The notes below the pieces were generated by a model. The model saw nothing but the letters and a program-made list of their open reading frames with translations. It was not told the origin of the DNA and made no database searches. Positions 6,909 to 15,015 of a stretch of 41,703 nt of DNA are shown piece after piece; positions within the stretch are counted from its first letter, which is position 1; each line of letters begins with the position of its first letter. A program made the position numbers and the translations under genes. The stretch is from CATOSD01 sp034422735 (GTDB taxonomy: Bacteria; Chloroflexota; Dehalococcoidia; Lucifugimonadales; CATOSD01): positions 1-41,703 of the forward strand of contig DAOUJL010000047.1 in the NCBI GenBank assembly GCA_034422735.1. The letters run 5' to 3'.

Positions 6909-7211
6909 ATGAGCACGACAAACGCGCTGGGCGACGGTTTCGAAGAGGCCGAACGAGGCCTTGAGTGGCTGGAGAGGCTCGAAGCCTTGCAGGCCCGCTC
7001 GGCGTCCGACAAGGCCGCCTTCGAAGTCGCGGATTACGTGGTCAAGCTGCGGACGGCGATCACCGCGCTGGCAGGAGACCGGACCCGCGGCGAGCTGAGC
7101 GAGGCCGTGGGCGAGGAGACGGCGCAACTGGTGGATGAGTTGCGCCAGGAGGGCGACCGAGACTACTGGAGCACGAGGATCCGGCCCGCCCTTCTGAAGT
7201 CGGACCCGTAA
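6909..7211 (+). CDS. hypothetical acidic helical protein, 100 aa
   Basis: Not recognised. A 100-residue, strongly acidic, mostly helical protein (FEEAERGLEWLERLEALQAR; LSEAVGEETAQLVDELRQEG) without cysteines, signal peptide or membrane segment. The CGGAGGATGCCAG leader gives a good GGAGG site 7-8 bases before ATG 6909. It lies 88 bases upstream of the STAS gene on the same strand, and both may share a transcript with the large Asp-box protein. It may be a small binding partner of the STAS protein; that is a guess from position only. Confidence 0.7.
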   Translation: MSTTNALGDGFEEAERGLEWLERLEALQARSASDKAAFEVADYVVKLRTAITALAGDRTRGELSEAVGEETAQLVDELRQEGDRDYWSTRIRPALLKSDP

Positions 7212-7299
7212 CGAAGCCACGTCAACGCCGGACGCGCCCGCGGCGGCGCCTCCCAGGACGGGCGCTCGAACACATAGACCTGCACCAAAGGGACGAAAA

Positions 7300-7680
7300 A
7301 TGACATCGAAGAGAGAGTTCAACCTGGCGGAAGTCGACGTTCTCGAGTCCAGAGGCCCCACACTGCTGCTGAGAGCGCGCGGTCGCATCAACGTTCTCAG
7401 CGCCAATCTCTTCGAGGCGGACGCCCTGCGCGCCGCGTCCAGAACGGAATCGAACGTCGTGGTAGAGGCCTCGGACGTCACATACATCAGCAGCGCCGGC
7501 CTGAGGGCGTTCCTGCGCATCTCCAGAGCACTGGGCAGGAACCGACGCGACCTTCACGTCTGCAGCCTGAAACCGTACATACACGAGGTATTCGAAATGG
7601 TTGGATTCGACAGGGTAATCCCGCTCCACACGGACCTCGATTCCGCGCTGACCGCCGCCCAGCAGTCCAACGGCAAGTAA
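7300..7680 (+). CDS. STAS-domain protein (anti-sigma-factor-antagonist type)
   Basis: A 126-residue protein that is almost entirely one STAS domain: LLLRARGRINVLSANLFEAD (strands 1-2), VVVEASDVTYISSAGLRAFL with the conserved S-S-A-G-L-R turn (Ser64/Ser65, where SpoIIAA-type proteins are phosphorylated), then DLHVCSLKPYIHEVFEMVGF and the final helix. Such proteins bind anti-sigma kinases in partner-switching cascades. No kinase, phosphatase or sigma factor is in the window, so its partner is elsewhere or it plays another role. The ribosome site AAAGGGA precedes the ATG. It ends 14 bp before the Asp-box gene, suggesting co-transcription. Confidence 0.85.
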   Translation: MTSKREFNLAEVDVLESRGPTLLLRARGRINVLSANLFEADALRAASRTESNVVVEASDVTYISSAGLRAFLRISRALGRNRRDLHVCSLKPYIHEVFEMVGFDRVIPLHTDLDSALTAAQQSNGK

Positions 7681-7694
7681 GGGAGCGCATCGTA

Positions 7695-10600
7695 ATGGCG
7701 ACTATCGACCAGAGCGTATTCCAGGCGATGGAGTGGCGCTGCATCGGCCCCCACAGGGGCGGCCGCTCCGTGGCCGCGGCCGGCGACCCCGACGACCCCA
7801 TGACCTTCTACTTCGGCGCGTGCAACGGCGGCGTCTGGAAGACCGACGACGGCGGCACGTACTGGGAGAACATCTCCGACGGCTACTTCAAGACCTCAGC
7901 CGTCGGCGCTATCGCCGTAGCCGAATCGGACCCCAACGTGCTCTACGCCGGCACGGGCGAGGCCTGCATCAGAAACGACGTCTCCTCGGGCGACGGCGTG
8001 TACAGGTCCACCGACAGGGGCAGGACCTGGCGCCACGTGGGCCTGTCCGACACTCGCCACGTATTCCGTGTCCGCGTCCACCCCAACGACCCGGACCTGG
8101 TGTACGTGGCGGCGCTGGGCCACGCCTGGGGGCCCAACGACGAGCGGGGCGTGTTCCGCTCCAGGGACGGCGGCGACACCTGGGAGAGGGTGCTGTTCGT
8201 GAGCGACAAGGCGGGCGCCGCAGACCTGTCGATGGACCCGAACAACCCCCGTGTTATGTACGCCGCCATCTGGGAGGTGTACCGCAACCCCTGGGAGATT
8301 TCGAGCGGAGGCCCCGACAGCGGCCTCTACAAGTCCACGGACGGAGGGGACACCTGGACCGATCTGACGGACAACCCCGGCTTCCCTGGAGGCCTGAAGG
8401 GGCGAATCGGCGTCGCAGTCTCGCCGGCGAAGCAGGGCAGGGTGTGGGCAATGGTGGAGGCGGAGGACGGCGGGCTGTACCGTTCCGACGACGGCGGCGA
8501 GTGCTGGGAGCTGGTCAACAACACCGACGGCCGCGGCCGGCCCTGGTATCACACGCACGTGTTCGCGCACCCGCAGGACCCGGAGACGGTGTGGGTGATG
8601 GACAGCTTTTTCTACGTGTCCAACGACGGCGGCCGCAACTTCGAGCAGATACCGATGCCGCACGGAGACCACCAAGACCTGTGGATCGACCCGCGCAACC
8701 CCAGGCGCATGATCGAGGCGAGCGACGGTGGCGCGACGGTTACGTTCAACGGCGGCGGAAGCTGGTCCAGCATCTACAACCAGCCCACCGGCTGCTTCTA
8801 CCACCTGGACGTGGACAACCAGTACCCGTACCGCGTGTACGGCACCCAGCAGGACAACAGCGCCATAAGCGTGCCCAGCAGGAGCGACGACAGCGCCATC
8901 CCGCTGAGCGCCTGCTACATGACCGGCACCTCGGAGAGCGGCCACATCGCCGTCCGGCCCGACAACCCCAACGTGGTCTACTCCGGCGGGATCGGCTCGT
9001 CCGCGGGCGGCGGCGGCAACCTGCTGCGCTCCGACCACGCGCTCGGCGACCACATCGAGCTTATCACGGTGTGGCCCGAGGAGGCCTGGGGCTGGGCGCC
9101 CAAGGACGAGAAGTACCGCTTCCACTGGACGTACCCGATCCTGATCTCGCCGCATGATCCGGACGTGCTCTACTGCACCGGAAACCTGGTGTTCCGCTCC
9201 AACAACGAGGGCCGGAGCTGGGAGGCGATAAGCCCCGATCTGACCCGGAACGATCCGGACAAGCTGGAGGTGTCGGGCGGGCCGGTCACCGTGCAGGGCG
9301 TGAGCGGCGCGGAGACCTACTGCACCATCTTCGCCTTCACCGAGTCGCCCCACGAGCGGGGCGTGTTCTGGGCAGGCTCCGACGACGGGCTGATCCACGT
9401 CTCCCGCGACGGCGCGCAGACCTGGGAGAACGTGACGCCGCCCGATCTGCCTGAGTGGACGACGGTGGCGTTCATCGAGGTTTCCCGCCACGACGCGGCC
9501 ACCGCCTACGTGGCGGCCTACCGCTACAAGCTCGACGACTACAGCCCGTACATCTACAAGACCGAGGACTACGGCAAGACCTGGCGCAAGATCACGGACG
9601 GCATAGGGCCGGAGGACTTCACCCGAGTGGTCCGGGAGGACCCCGTGAGGCCGGGGCTGCTGTACGCGGGCACGGAGTTCGGGCTGTACGTGTCCTTCGA
9701 CGACGGAGAGAACTGGCAGAAGCTGCAACTCAACCTGCCCATCGCGCCGCTGTACGACCTGGCGGTGAAGGGCGACGAGCTGGTGGCGTGCACGCACGGT
9801 CGGTCGTTCTGGATACTGGACGACGTGACGCCGCTGCGCCAAGCTAACGAGCGAATAGCCGAGTCGCCCGCCCACCTGTTCATGCCGAAGGACACCATCC
9901 AGGACGTGGAGCCCGCGATCTTCGCGCCGCTTCCCCCGATTCCCGGCGCGAAGAACTACCAGGTGGACGCCCACGGCGGCACCGCCTTCTACGTCCGGCG
10001 CAGGGCCGACGGCGGCCAGTACCGTGCCCACGTCGACGCCGGCGACAACCCGCACAGGGGAGTCTCGGTGTACTACTACCTGCGCGAAGAGCCGGAGGGC
10101 GAGGTGACGCTGACGTTCGCGGACGCCGGCGGGCGGGAGATAGCGAGCTATACCGGCGGCGCGGAGCCGTCCAATGACGGGACGCAGCAGTGCGTGCCGG
10201 TCGCGCGGGGGATGAACCGGTTCGTCTGGGACATGCGGTACCCGGGGCCGAAGGGCATTCCCAACGACGCCACGATGGGCCCGTTCTGGGCGTCCAACCA
10301 GGGGCCCGAGGCGCCGCCGGGCGAGTACCAGGTGGTGCTCGCGGCCGGAGGCCAGGTCTACAGCCAGACGTTCGACATGCTGAAGGACCCGCGCGTTTCG
10401 GCGAGCCAGGAGGAGATCGAGGACCGCTTCGACACGCTCATGGAGATTCGCGACAAGATCAGCGAGACCAACGACGCCATACTCCGCGTCCGGAGCATCT
10501 ACAGCCAGATGGAGGAGTGGGAGAAGCGGGCCGAGGGACGTTCCGACGCCATCGCCGAGGCCGCCCAGACGCTGAGGGGGAAGCTGTCCGCCGTCGAGAC

Positions 10601-10865
10601 GGAGCTGATCCAGACGAGCATCAAGACGCAGCACGACTTCATGCGATACCCCGCCCAACTCAACGCCAAGCTGCGCGGCATCGTCAGCGTGGTTTCCAGC
10701 GCCGTCGGGACGCCTACCGAGCAGTCGGTCGACGCGTTCGGCGAGTTCTCAGGGCGCGTTGACGTTCACCTGGAGCGGCTGCAGCAGGTCATCGACGAGG
10801 ACCTACGGGAGTTTGGCGACCTGGTGTCCGAGCTGGACGTGCCGCCGATAGTGCCGACTTCCTAG
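7695..10865 (+). CDS. large Asp-box (BNR/VPS10-like) beta-propeller protein
   Basis: A 1,056-residue protein of the sortilin/VPS10-like BNR-repeat family often annotated as glycosyl hydrolase. It shows at least nine Asp-box turns (S.D.G..W type): STDRGRTW, SRDGGDTW, STDGGDTW, SDDGGECW, SNDGGRNF, SNNEGRSW, SRDGAQTW, TEDYGKTW and SFDDGENW, spread over residues 1-680, implying one or two propellers. A beta-rich region follows (about 730-880), then a helical, coiled-coil-prone tail (from about 900: EEIEDRFDTLMEIRDKISE). Most relatives are exported, but here the start MATIDQSVF has no signal peptide; GGGAG lies 9 bases before it. Function in the family is poorly known (peptide or glycan binding). 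Its TAG stop shares the CTAG at 10862-10865 with the opposing gene. Confidence 0.85.
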   Translation: MATIDQSVFQAMEWRCIGPHRGGRSVAAAGDPDDPMTFYFGACNGGVWKTDDGGTYWENISDGYFKTSAVGAIAVAESDPNVLYAGTGEACIRNDVSSGDGVYRSTDRGRTWRHVGLSDTRHVFRVRVHPNDPDLVYVAALGHAWGPNDERGVFRSRDGGDTWERVLFVSDKAGAADLSMDPNNPRVMYAAIWEVYRNPWEISSGGPDSGLYKSTDGGDTWTDLTDNPGFPGGLKGRIGVAVSPAKQGRVWAMVEAEDGGLYRSDDGGECWELVNNTDGRGRPWYHTHVFAHPQDPETVWVMDSFFYVSNDGGRNFEQIPMPHGDHQDLWIDPRNPRRMIEASDGGATVTFNGGGSWSSIYNQPTGCFYHLDVDNQYPYRVYGTQQDNSAISVPSRSDDSAIPLSACYMTGTSESGHIAVRPDNPNVVYSGGIGSSAGGGGNLLRSDHALGDHIELITVWPEEAWGWAPKDEKYRFHWTYPILISPHDPDVLYCTGNLVFRSNNEGRSWEAISPDLTRNDPDKLEVSGGPVTVQGVSGAETYCTIFAFTESPHERGVFWAGSDDGLIHVSRDGAQTWENVTPPDLPEWTTVAFIEVSRHDAATAYVAAYRYKLDDYSPYIYKTEDYGKTWRKITDGIGPEDFTRVVREDPVRPGLLYAGTEFGLYVSFDDGENWQKLQLNLPIAPLYDLAVKGDELVACTHGRSFWILDDVTPLRQANERIAESPAHLFMPKDTIQDVEPAIFAPLPPIPGAKNYQVDAHGGTAFYVRRRADGGQYRAHVDAGDNPHRGVSVYYYLREEPEGEVTLTFADAGGREIASYTGGAEPSNDGTQQCVPVARGMNRFVWDMRYPGPKGIPNDATMGPFWASNQGPEAPPGEYQVVLAAGGQVYSQTFDMLKDPRVSASQEEIEDRFDTLMEIRDKISETNDAILRVRSIYSQMEEWEKRAEGRSDAIAEAAQTLRGKLSAVETELIQTSIKTQHDFMRYPAQLNAKLRGIVSVVSSAVGTPTEQSVDAFGEFSGRVDVHLERLQQVIDEDLREFGDLVSELDVPPIVPTS

Positions 10866-11602
10866 GCTCGGTGCGCCAGCAGGAACTCGCGCACCTGCGC
10901 GATGGTCCTGTCGTAGGTGTCCTTCGACTCTTTCCAAGGGTACTCGGTGACCTGCGCGTTGGGCGCAAGCTCGACCAGGTCCATCGCGGCCTCGTAGGAG
11001 TGCGCCGGCGTATCGTCCGGCAGCACCAGCAGCGGGGTCTGGCACGCGCGCGCGAAGTCCCGCGACACGCTGTACATGAAGTCCGGCTGCACTCGGTAGA
11101 GGTTGTGCAGGTACTTCTCGATCGTCTCCTGCGACACGTCGGGGCGCCGCTCGCGCAACTCCGCGCCCCAGGCGAGACCCGACTCGTACATGGCGTTGGG
11201 CGTCTTGCTGGCGTGGCCCACCGGCTGGCACAGCACGGCGGCGGCAACCCGGTCGGGCGCGCGCTCGATGAGCTTGAGCGCGAACGGGCCGCCGATGCAG
11301 TAGCCCATGAACAGGAATTTTTCTATACCCAGGGCGTCCATCACGCCGAGCTGGTCGTCGGCGAGCGCGCCCCAGGGGTCGTCGACGTCGACCGGGCCGC
11401 TGGACTCCCCGCCGCTGGCGTTGCGCTGGTCCATGGTGATGCAGCGGAAGTCGTCGCTGAACAGCGCCATGGCGTCGAACACCTGCGACGGCCAGCCGGC
11501 GACGATGGAGTTCAGCCCTCCGCCCGGCGTTGTCAGCAGCGGGAAACCCGACCCGGCCTCTTCGTATCGGATGCGCACGTCGCCCCTGGTGTAGTGTGGC
11601 AT
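10862..11602 (-). CDS. alpha/beta-hydrolase-fold protein with Cys at the nucleophile elbow
   Basis: A 246-residue alpha/beta hydrolase starting at ATG 11602 behind a strong AGGAGGA site; a longer frame to 11683 lacks a ribosome site. The fold is shown by IRYEEAGSGFPLLTTPGGG (strand and oxyanion loop), FRCITMDQRNASGGES, and LGIEKFLFMGYCIGGPFALK. The elbow reads G-Y-C-I-G-G with Cys102 in place of the usual Ser, as in dienelactone hydrolases. A candidate acid is in VLPDDTPAHS. No His is found in the usual position after the last strand (the tail YPWKESKDTYDR contains none), so the classic triad appears incomplete. The stop overlaps the preceding gene's stop in CTAG. Confidence 0.8.
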   Translation of the reverse strand: MPHYTRGDVRIRYEEAGSGFPLLTTPGGGLNSIVAGWPSQVFDAMALFSDDFRCITMDQRNASGGESSGPVDVDDPWGALADDQLGVMDALGIEKFLFMGYCIGGPFALKLIERAPDRVAAAVLCQPVGHASKTPNAMYESGLAWGAELRERRPDVSQETIEKYLHNLYRVQPDFMYSVSRDFARACQTPLLVLPDDTPAHSYEAAMDLVELAPNAQVTEYPWKESKDTYDRTIAQVREFLLAHRA

Positions 11603-11689
11603 GGTGGTTCCTCCTTCATCCCGGCCTGTGGGCCGGGTACTACCGCCGATTGTAGGGCGGGGGCGGGCGTTGTCAAGGCGCACGCTTCG

Positions 11690-13012
11690 TCATCGCGCGG
11701 CGAAGCGGTGGATGGCGCCCTCGAACGTGAGCACGTAGACCTCGCCGGACGGGTCCTCGCCGAACGAGGAGATGGACAGGCCGGTGTCGGCGATGAGCAT
11801 CTGCTCGGTTACCTGGGCTCCGTCGTGCCGCAGCGCCCATACCTTTCCGCTGCAGAAGTCGGCGTACAGGTACGCGCCGTACAGCGTCGGCAGCCGGCGC
11901 CCGCGGTACACGTACCCGCCCGTCACCGAGCAGCCGCCGTCGCGCCCGTACTCGGCCACCGGCATCTCCAGGCCGCGCGTGTCGCAGTTCGTGGGCCGGA
12001 AGCACTTCGAGCCTTCCATCACGTTCCAGCCGTAGTTCCGGCCCGGCCTGATGATGTCGACTTCCTCGTAGCGGTTCTGGCCCACGTCGGCGGCCCACAG
12101 GTCGCCCGTCTCGCGGTCGAAGCTGAACCGCCACGGGTTGCGCAGACCGTAGGCCCATATCTCGCCGCGCGCCGTCCCGTCGCCGCCGGCGAACGGGTTG
12201 TCCGGCGGCACGGCGTAGCGGCCGGTCTCGTCCAGGGCGCTCACGTCGATGCGCAGGATGGCACCCAGCAGCGTGGACGTGTCCTGGCCGTTGCCGCGCG
12301 GGTCGCCGCCGGAGCCGCCGTCGCCGAGGCCGACGTACAGCATCCCGTCGGGGCCGAACGCGACGTGGCCGCCGTTGTGGTTGCGGTAGGGCTGCGCCAC
12401 CTCCAGGAAGACCAGCTCCGAGCCGGCGTCTGCGAGGTTGGGGTCGCCCGCGCTCACGGAGAAGCGGGAGACGACGGTTCGTCGAGGGCCGGACGCGGTG
12501 TAGTTGACGTAGAAGTGGCCGTTCTCGGCAAAGGCGGGGTCGAACGCCAGGCCGAGCAGTCCCTCCTCGTTGCCGGAGTCGTTGACGCGCTCGCGGATGT
12601 CCAGGAACGTCCGCGCGGACTCCACGTCGGGGTCGTTCTCGAACACCACGATCCGGCCCGGCTGGAGCACCACGAACAGCCTGCCGGAGTCGTCGTCCGG
12701 GTAGGTCAGCAGCACCATCCGGTCGAACTCCAGGCCGGGGAACGCCGGCTCCAGTTCGACGGGCGCGAGCGGTCTCACCTCAATCGGCTCCGGTGTTGCG
12801 ACGGCGGGCGCGGGCGACGGTGTGGGTGCTGCCACGGGTGACGGCGCGGCGGCAGGCGAGGGCACAGTGGTGGGCGTCGGCTCCCGCGCGGCGGTCGGGG
12901 AGGGCGCCGCGACGGGCGCCGGCAACTCCACGGCTCCCTCGCCGCACGCGGCAGGCAGCAGCGTCCACACGGCAAGCGCCACCGCCAGCCAGAGGAGTGA
13001 CAGCCCCGTCAT
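11690..13012 (-). CDS. PQQ-dependent sugar dehydrogenase-like lipoprotein
   Basis: A 440-residue lipoprotein with signal and lipobox (LPAAC, Cys23), a Pro/Ala/Thr-rich linker (about 28-76) and a soluble glucose/aldose-sugar-dehydrogenase propeller (80-440). Diagnostic blocks are GLLGLAFDPAF, NHNGGHVAFGPDGMLYVGLG (212-231, with the PQQ/calcium-site residues of the family), AILRIDVSALD, GEIWAYGLRNPWRFSFD and WAADVGQNRYEEVD, followed by NYGWNVMEG. Such enzymes oxidise aldoses or other sugars outside the cell and pass electrons to an acceptor. No PQQ biosynthesis gene is seen, so the cofactor may come from elsewhere. It is a single unit. The start ATG has only a weak ribosome site, but the signal peptide supports it. 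Confidence 0.88.
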   Translation of the reverse strand: MTGLSLLWLAVALAVWTLLPAACGEGAVELPAPVAAPSPTAAREPTPTTVPSPAAAPSPVAAPTPSPAPAVATPEPIEVRPLAPVELEPAFPGLEFDRMVLLTYPDDDSGRLFVVLQPGRIVVFENDPDVESARTFLDIRERVNDSGNEEGLLGLAFDPAFAENGHFYVNYTASGPRRTVVSRFSVSAGDPNLADAGSELVFLEVAQPYRNHNGGHVAFGPDGMLYVGLGDGGSGGDPRGNGQDTSTLLGAILRIDVSALDETGRYAVPPDNPFAGGDGTARGEIWAYGLRNPWRFSFDRETGDLWAADVGQNRYEEVDIIRPGRNYGWNVMEGSKCFRPTNCDTRGLEMPVAEYGRDGGCSVTGGYVYRGRRLPTLYGAYLYADFCSGKVWALRHDGAQVTEQMLIADTGLSISSFGEDPSGEVYVLTFEGAIHRFAAR

Positions 13013-13211
13013 GGCAGTCCGGGGCCGGGTGTGATTCCGCTGTAGCGCCTCGACATTCGATCTACCCCCTGGTGTCCGTGATACCAGTTATCATACACCC
13101 ACAGGCAGAGCGCCCCGTCCCGCTTGCCCGTAAGAGCCGCCCAATGGTACAACTTCCTGTACGCGTCGCCCGCAACGCTGAACGAACGCCCCGCCCGCGA
13201 AGGAGGCCGAT

Positions 13212-14519
13212 ATGCCCGACGACACCCGAAAAGCCGAACTGCTGGAGCACGCCAGCGCCCACCTGTTCCGCTCCGCCAAGGACTACGGCGAGCCTATCAT
13301 CGCCCGCGGGCGCGGCGCGACGCTCGTCGACACGGACGGCAAGGAGTACCTGGACTTCGGCTCCGGCCAGATGGCCGCCAGCATCGGCCACAACCATCCC
13401 GCCATCACCGAGGCGCTGCAGCGCAGCTCCGAGCGCATCCTCCATCTGAACACCCACCTGGTCAGCGAGGAGGTGATCGAGCTCGCCAGGTCCCTCGCCG
13501 ACCTGCTACCCGAGAAGCTCCAGAAGGTGATGCTGCTCAGCACCGGGGGCGAGTCCACCGAGGTGGCGCTGAAGGTGGCCAAGATGTTCACGGGCCGCTT
13601 CGAGGTGGTGGGGCTGATCCAGGGCTACCACGGCCACACCGGCGGCGCGCTCAGCGTGACGTTCTCCCACGCCCGCGGCGGCTACGGCCCCTGGGTGCCG
13701 GGCGGCATGGCGATTCCGACGCCGTACTGCTACCGCTGCCCGCTGCAGATGACGTTCCCGTCGTGCGACTACGCCTGCGCGCGGCTCGGCTTCGACATGA
13801 TAGACGCCCAGTCCACCGGCTCGCTGGCCGCCTTCATCGCGGAGCCTATCCTGAGCGCGGCGGGGATAATCGAGCCACCGCCCGGCTACTTTCCGTTCGT
13901 CAAGCGGATGTGCGAGGAGCGCGGGATGCTGTTCGTCATGGACGAGGCGCAGACCGGCCTGGGCAGGGTGGGGGCCACGTTCGCGTTCGAGCAGGACGGC
14001 GTCGTGCCGGACATACTAGCGCTGTCCAAGACGCTCGGCGCGGGACTGCCGCTGGCGGCGATGGTCACGTCGGAGGAGATCGAGCAGGACTGCCACGACA
14101 AGGGGATGTCGTTTATATCGTCGCACCAGAACGACCCATTCGCGGCGGCCATCGGCCTCGCGGTCATCGAGGTGCTGGTGAAGGAGGGACTGGCGGACCA
14201 GGCGAGAGCCAAGGGGCAGCACCTGAAGGACGCCTACCTGCGGATGCGGGAGGACCACCCGATCATCGGCGACGTGCGCGGACGCGGCCTGCTGCTGGGC
14301 ATGGAGCTGGTGCGGGACCCGGAGACGCGGGAGCCGGCGGTGGAGGAGACGCGGCGGCTTACGCAGCGGTGCCTGGACAACGGGCTGATCCTCCAGCAGG
14401 CGTCCTACGCCAACGTCGCCAACGTGTGGCGCATCGCGCCGCCCATGACCGCCACCTACGAGGAGCTGGACCGCGGCGTGGAGATTCTGGACAGGTCCAT
14501 GACCGAGCTGGGGCTGTAG
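13212..14519 (+). CDS. class III PLP aminotransferase, 2,2-dialkylglycine decarboxylase-like
   Basis: A 435-residue fold-type I PLP enzyme. It shares with 2,2-dialkylglycine decarboxylase the blocks DFGSGQMAASIGHNHP, GFDMIDAQSTGSLAAFIAEP, GIIEPPPGYF, FVMDEAQTGLGR (Asp244 to the pyridine N) and ILALSKTLGAGLPLAA (Lys273, the Schiff base), and ends with an aminotransferase class III small domain. Family chemistry is decarboxylation-dependent transamination or ordinary transamination; the substrate is unproven. It differs from the classic enzyme by a cysteine-rich insert (Cys173, 176, 185 and 189) that could bind metal. AGGAGG lies 6 bases before the ATG. The F420-type reductase gene follows after 47 bp on the same strand. 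Confidence 0.85.
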   Translation: MPDDTRKAELLEHASAHLFRSAKDYGEPIIARGRGATLVDTDGKEYLDFGSGQMAASIGHNHPAITEALQRSSERILHLNTHLVSEEVIELARSLADLLPEKLQKVMLLSTGGESTEVALKVAKMFTGRFEVVGLIQGYHGHTGGALSVTFSHARGGYGPWVPGGMAIPTPYCYRCPLQMTFPSCDYACARLGFDMIDAQSTGSLAAFIAEPILSAAGIIEPPPGYFPFVKRMCEERGMLFVMDEAQTGLGRVGATFAFEQDGVVPDILALSKTLGAGLPLAAMVTSEEIEQDCHDKGMSFISSHQNDPFAAAIGLAVIEVLVKEGLADQARAKGQHLKDAYLRMREDHPIIGDVRGRGLLLGMELVRDPETREPAVEETRRLTQRCLDNGLILQQASYANVANVWRIAPPMTATYEELDRGVEILDRSMTELGL

Positions 14520-14566
14520 TCCGAAGGTGATACAATCCAACGACAGTCAACCAGAAGGAGTGAACC

Positions 14567-15001
14567 ATGGCTGAGTACATACCGTCGCCCAGCGACTGGG
14601 TGCGCGAGCAGGTGGAGCTTTACGAGAGCAGCGGTGGCACGCAGGGGACGACGCTGCGAGAGACCGGGCTGCCCTGCATCATCGTGACGAACCGCGGCAA
14701 CAAGACCGGCGGCATCCGCAAGACACCGCTGATGCGGGTGAAGGACGGGGACAACTACGTGCTGGTAGGATCGCGCGGCGGCGCGCCGACGAACCCGCAG
14801 TGGGTCTACAACCTGCGGGCGCACCAGGACGTGGAGGTCCGCGACGCGACGGAGGTCTACACCATGCGCGTCCGCGAGGTCGAGCAGGGCGCCGAGCGCG
14901 ACCGGCTGTGGGAAATATCGGTGGCGGCGTTCCCGCCCTACGCCGAGTACCAGGAGCGCACCGAGCGCGTCATCCCCGTCTTCGTCGCCGAGCCGGCGTA
15001 G
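14567..15001 (+). CDS. deazaflavin (F420)-dependent nitroreductase/quinone reductase family protein
   Basis: A 144-residue split-barrel protein of the DDN/F420H2-quinone-reductase family. Recognisable are the N-terminal helix (WVREQVELYESSGG), the barrel entry GLPCIIVTNRGNKTGGIRKT (the T.G...G..R.TPL motif that binds the deazaflavin phosphate), VLVGSRGGAPTNPQWVYNL and the closing segment RLWEISVAAFPPYAEYQ. These proteins use F420H2 to reduce quinones, nitro compounds or enoates. It is one of two paralogous family members in the window (the other at 27777). AAGGAG lies 8 bases before the ATG. It converges with the ThDP enzyme gene after 14 bp. Confidence 0.88.
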   Translation: MAEYIPSPSDWVREQVELYESSGGTQGTTLRETGLPCIIVTNRGNKTGGIRKTPLMRVKDGDNYVLVGSRGGAPTNPQWVYNLRAHQDVEVRDATEVYTMRVREVEQGAERDRLWEISVAAFPPYAEYQERTERVIPVFVAEPA

Positions 15002-15015
15002 CGGTTCAGCAGTCC

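Noticed and set aside
7896..10658. A 920-residue open frame on the minus strand opposite the Asp-box gene
   Set aside because: High-GC codon usage makes long antisense frames; this one is low in complexity, rich in Arg/Val/Gly, with no recognisable motif, while the plus strand has clear Asp-box repeats.
10871..12841. A 656-residue plus-strand frame opposite the hydrolase and sugar dehydrogenase
   Set aside because: It spans two genes and their gap on the opposite strand and shows only GC-driven composition.
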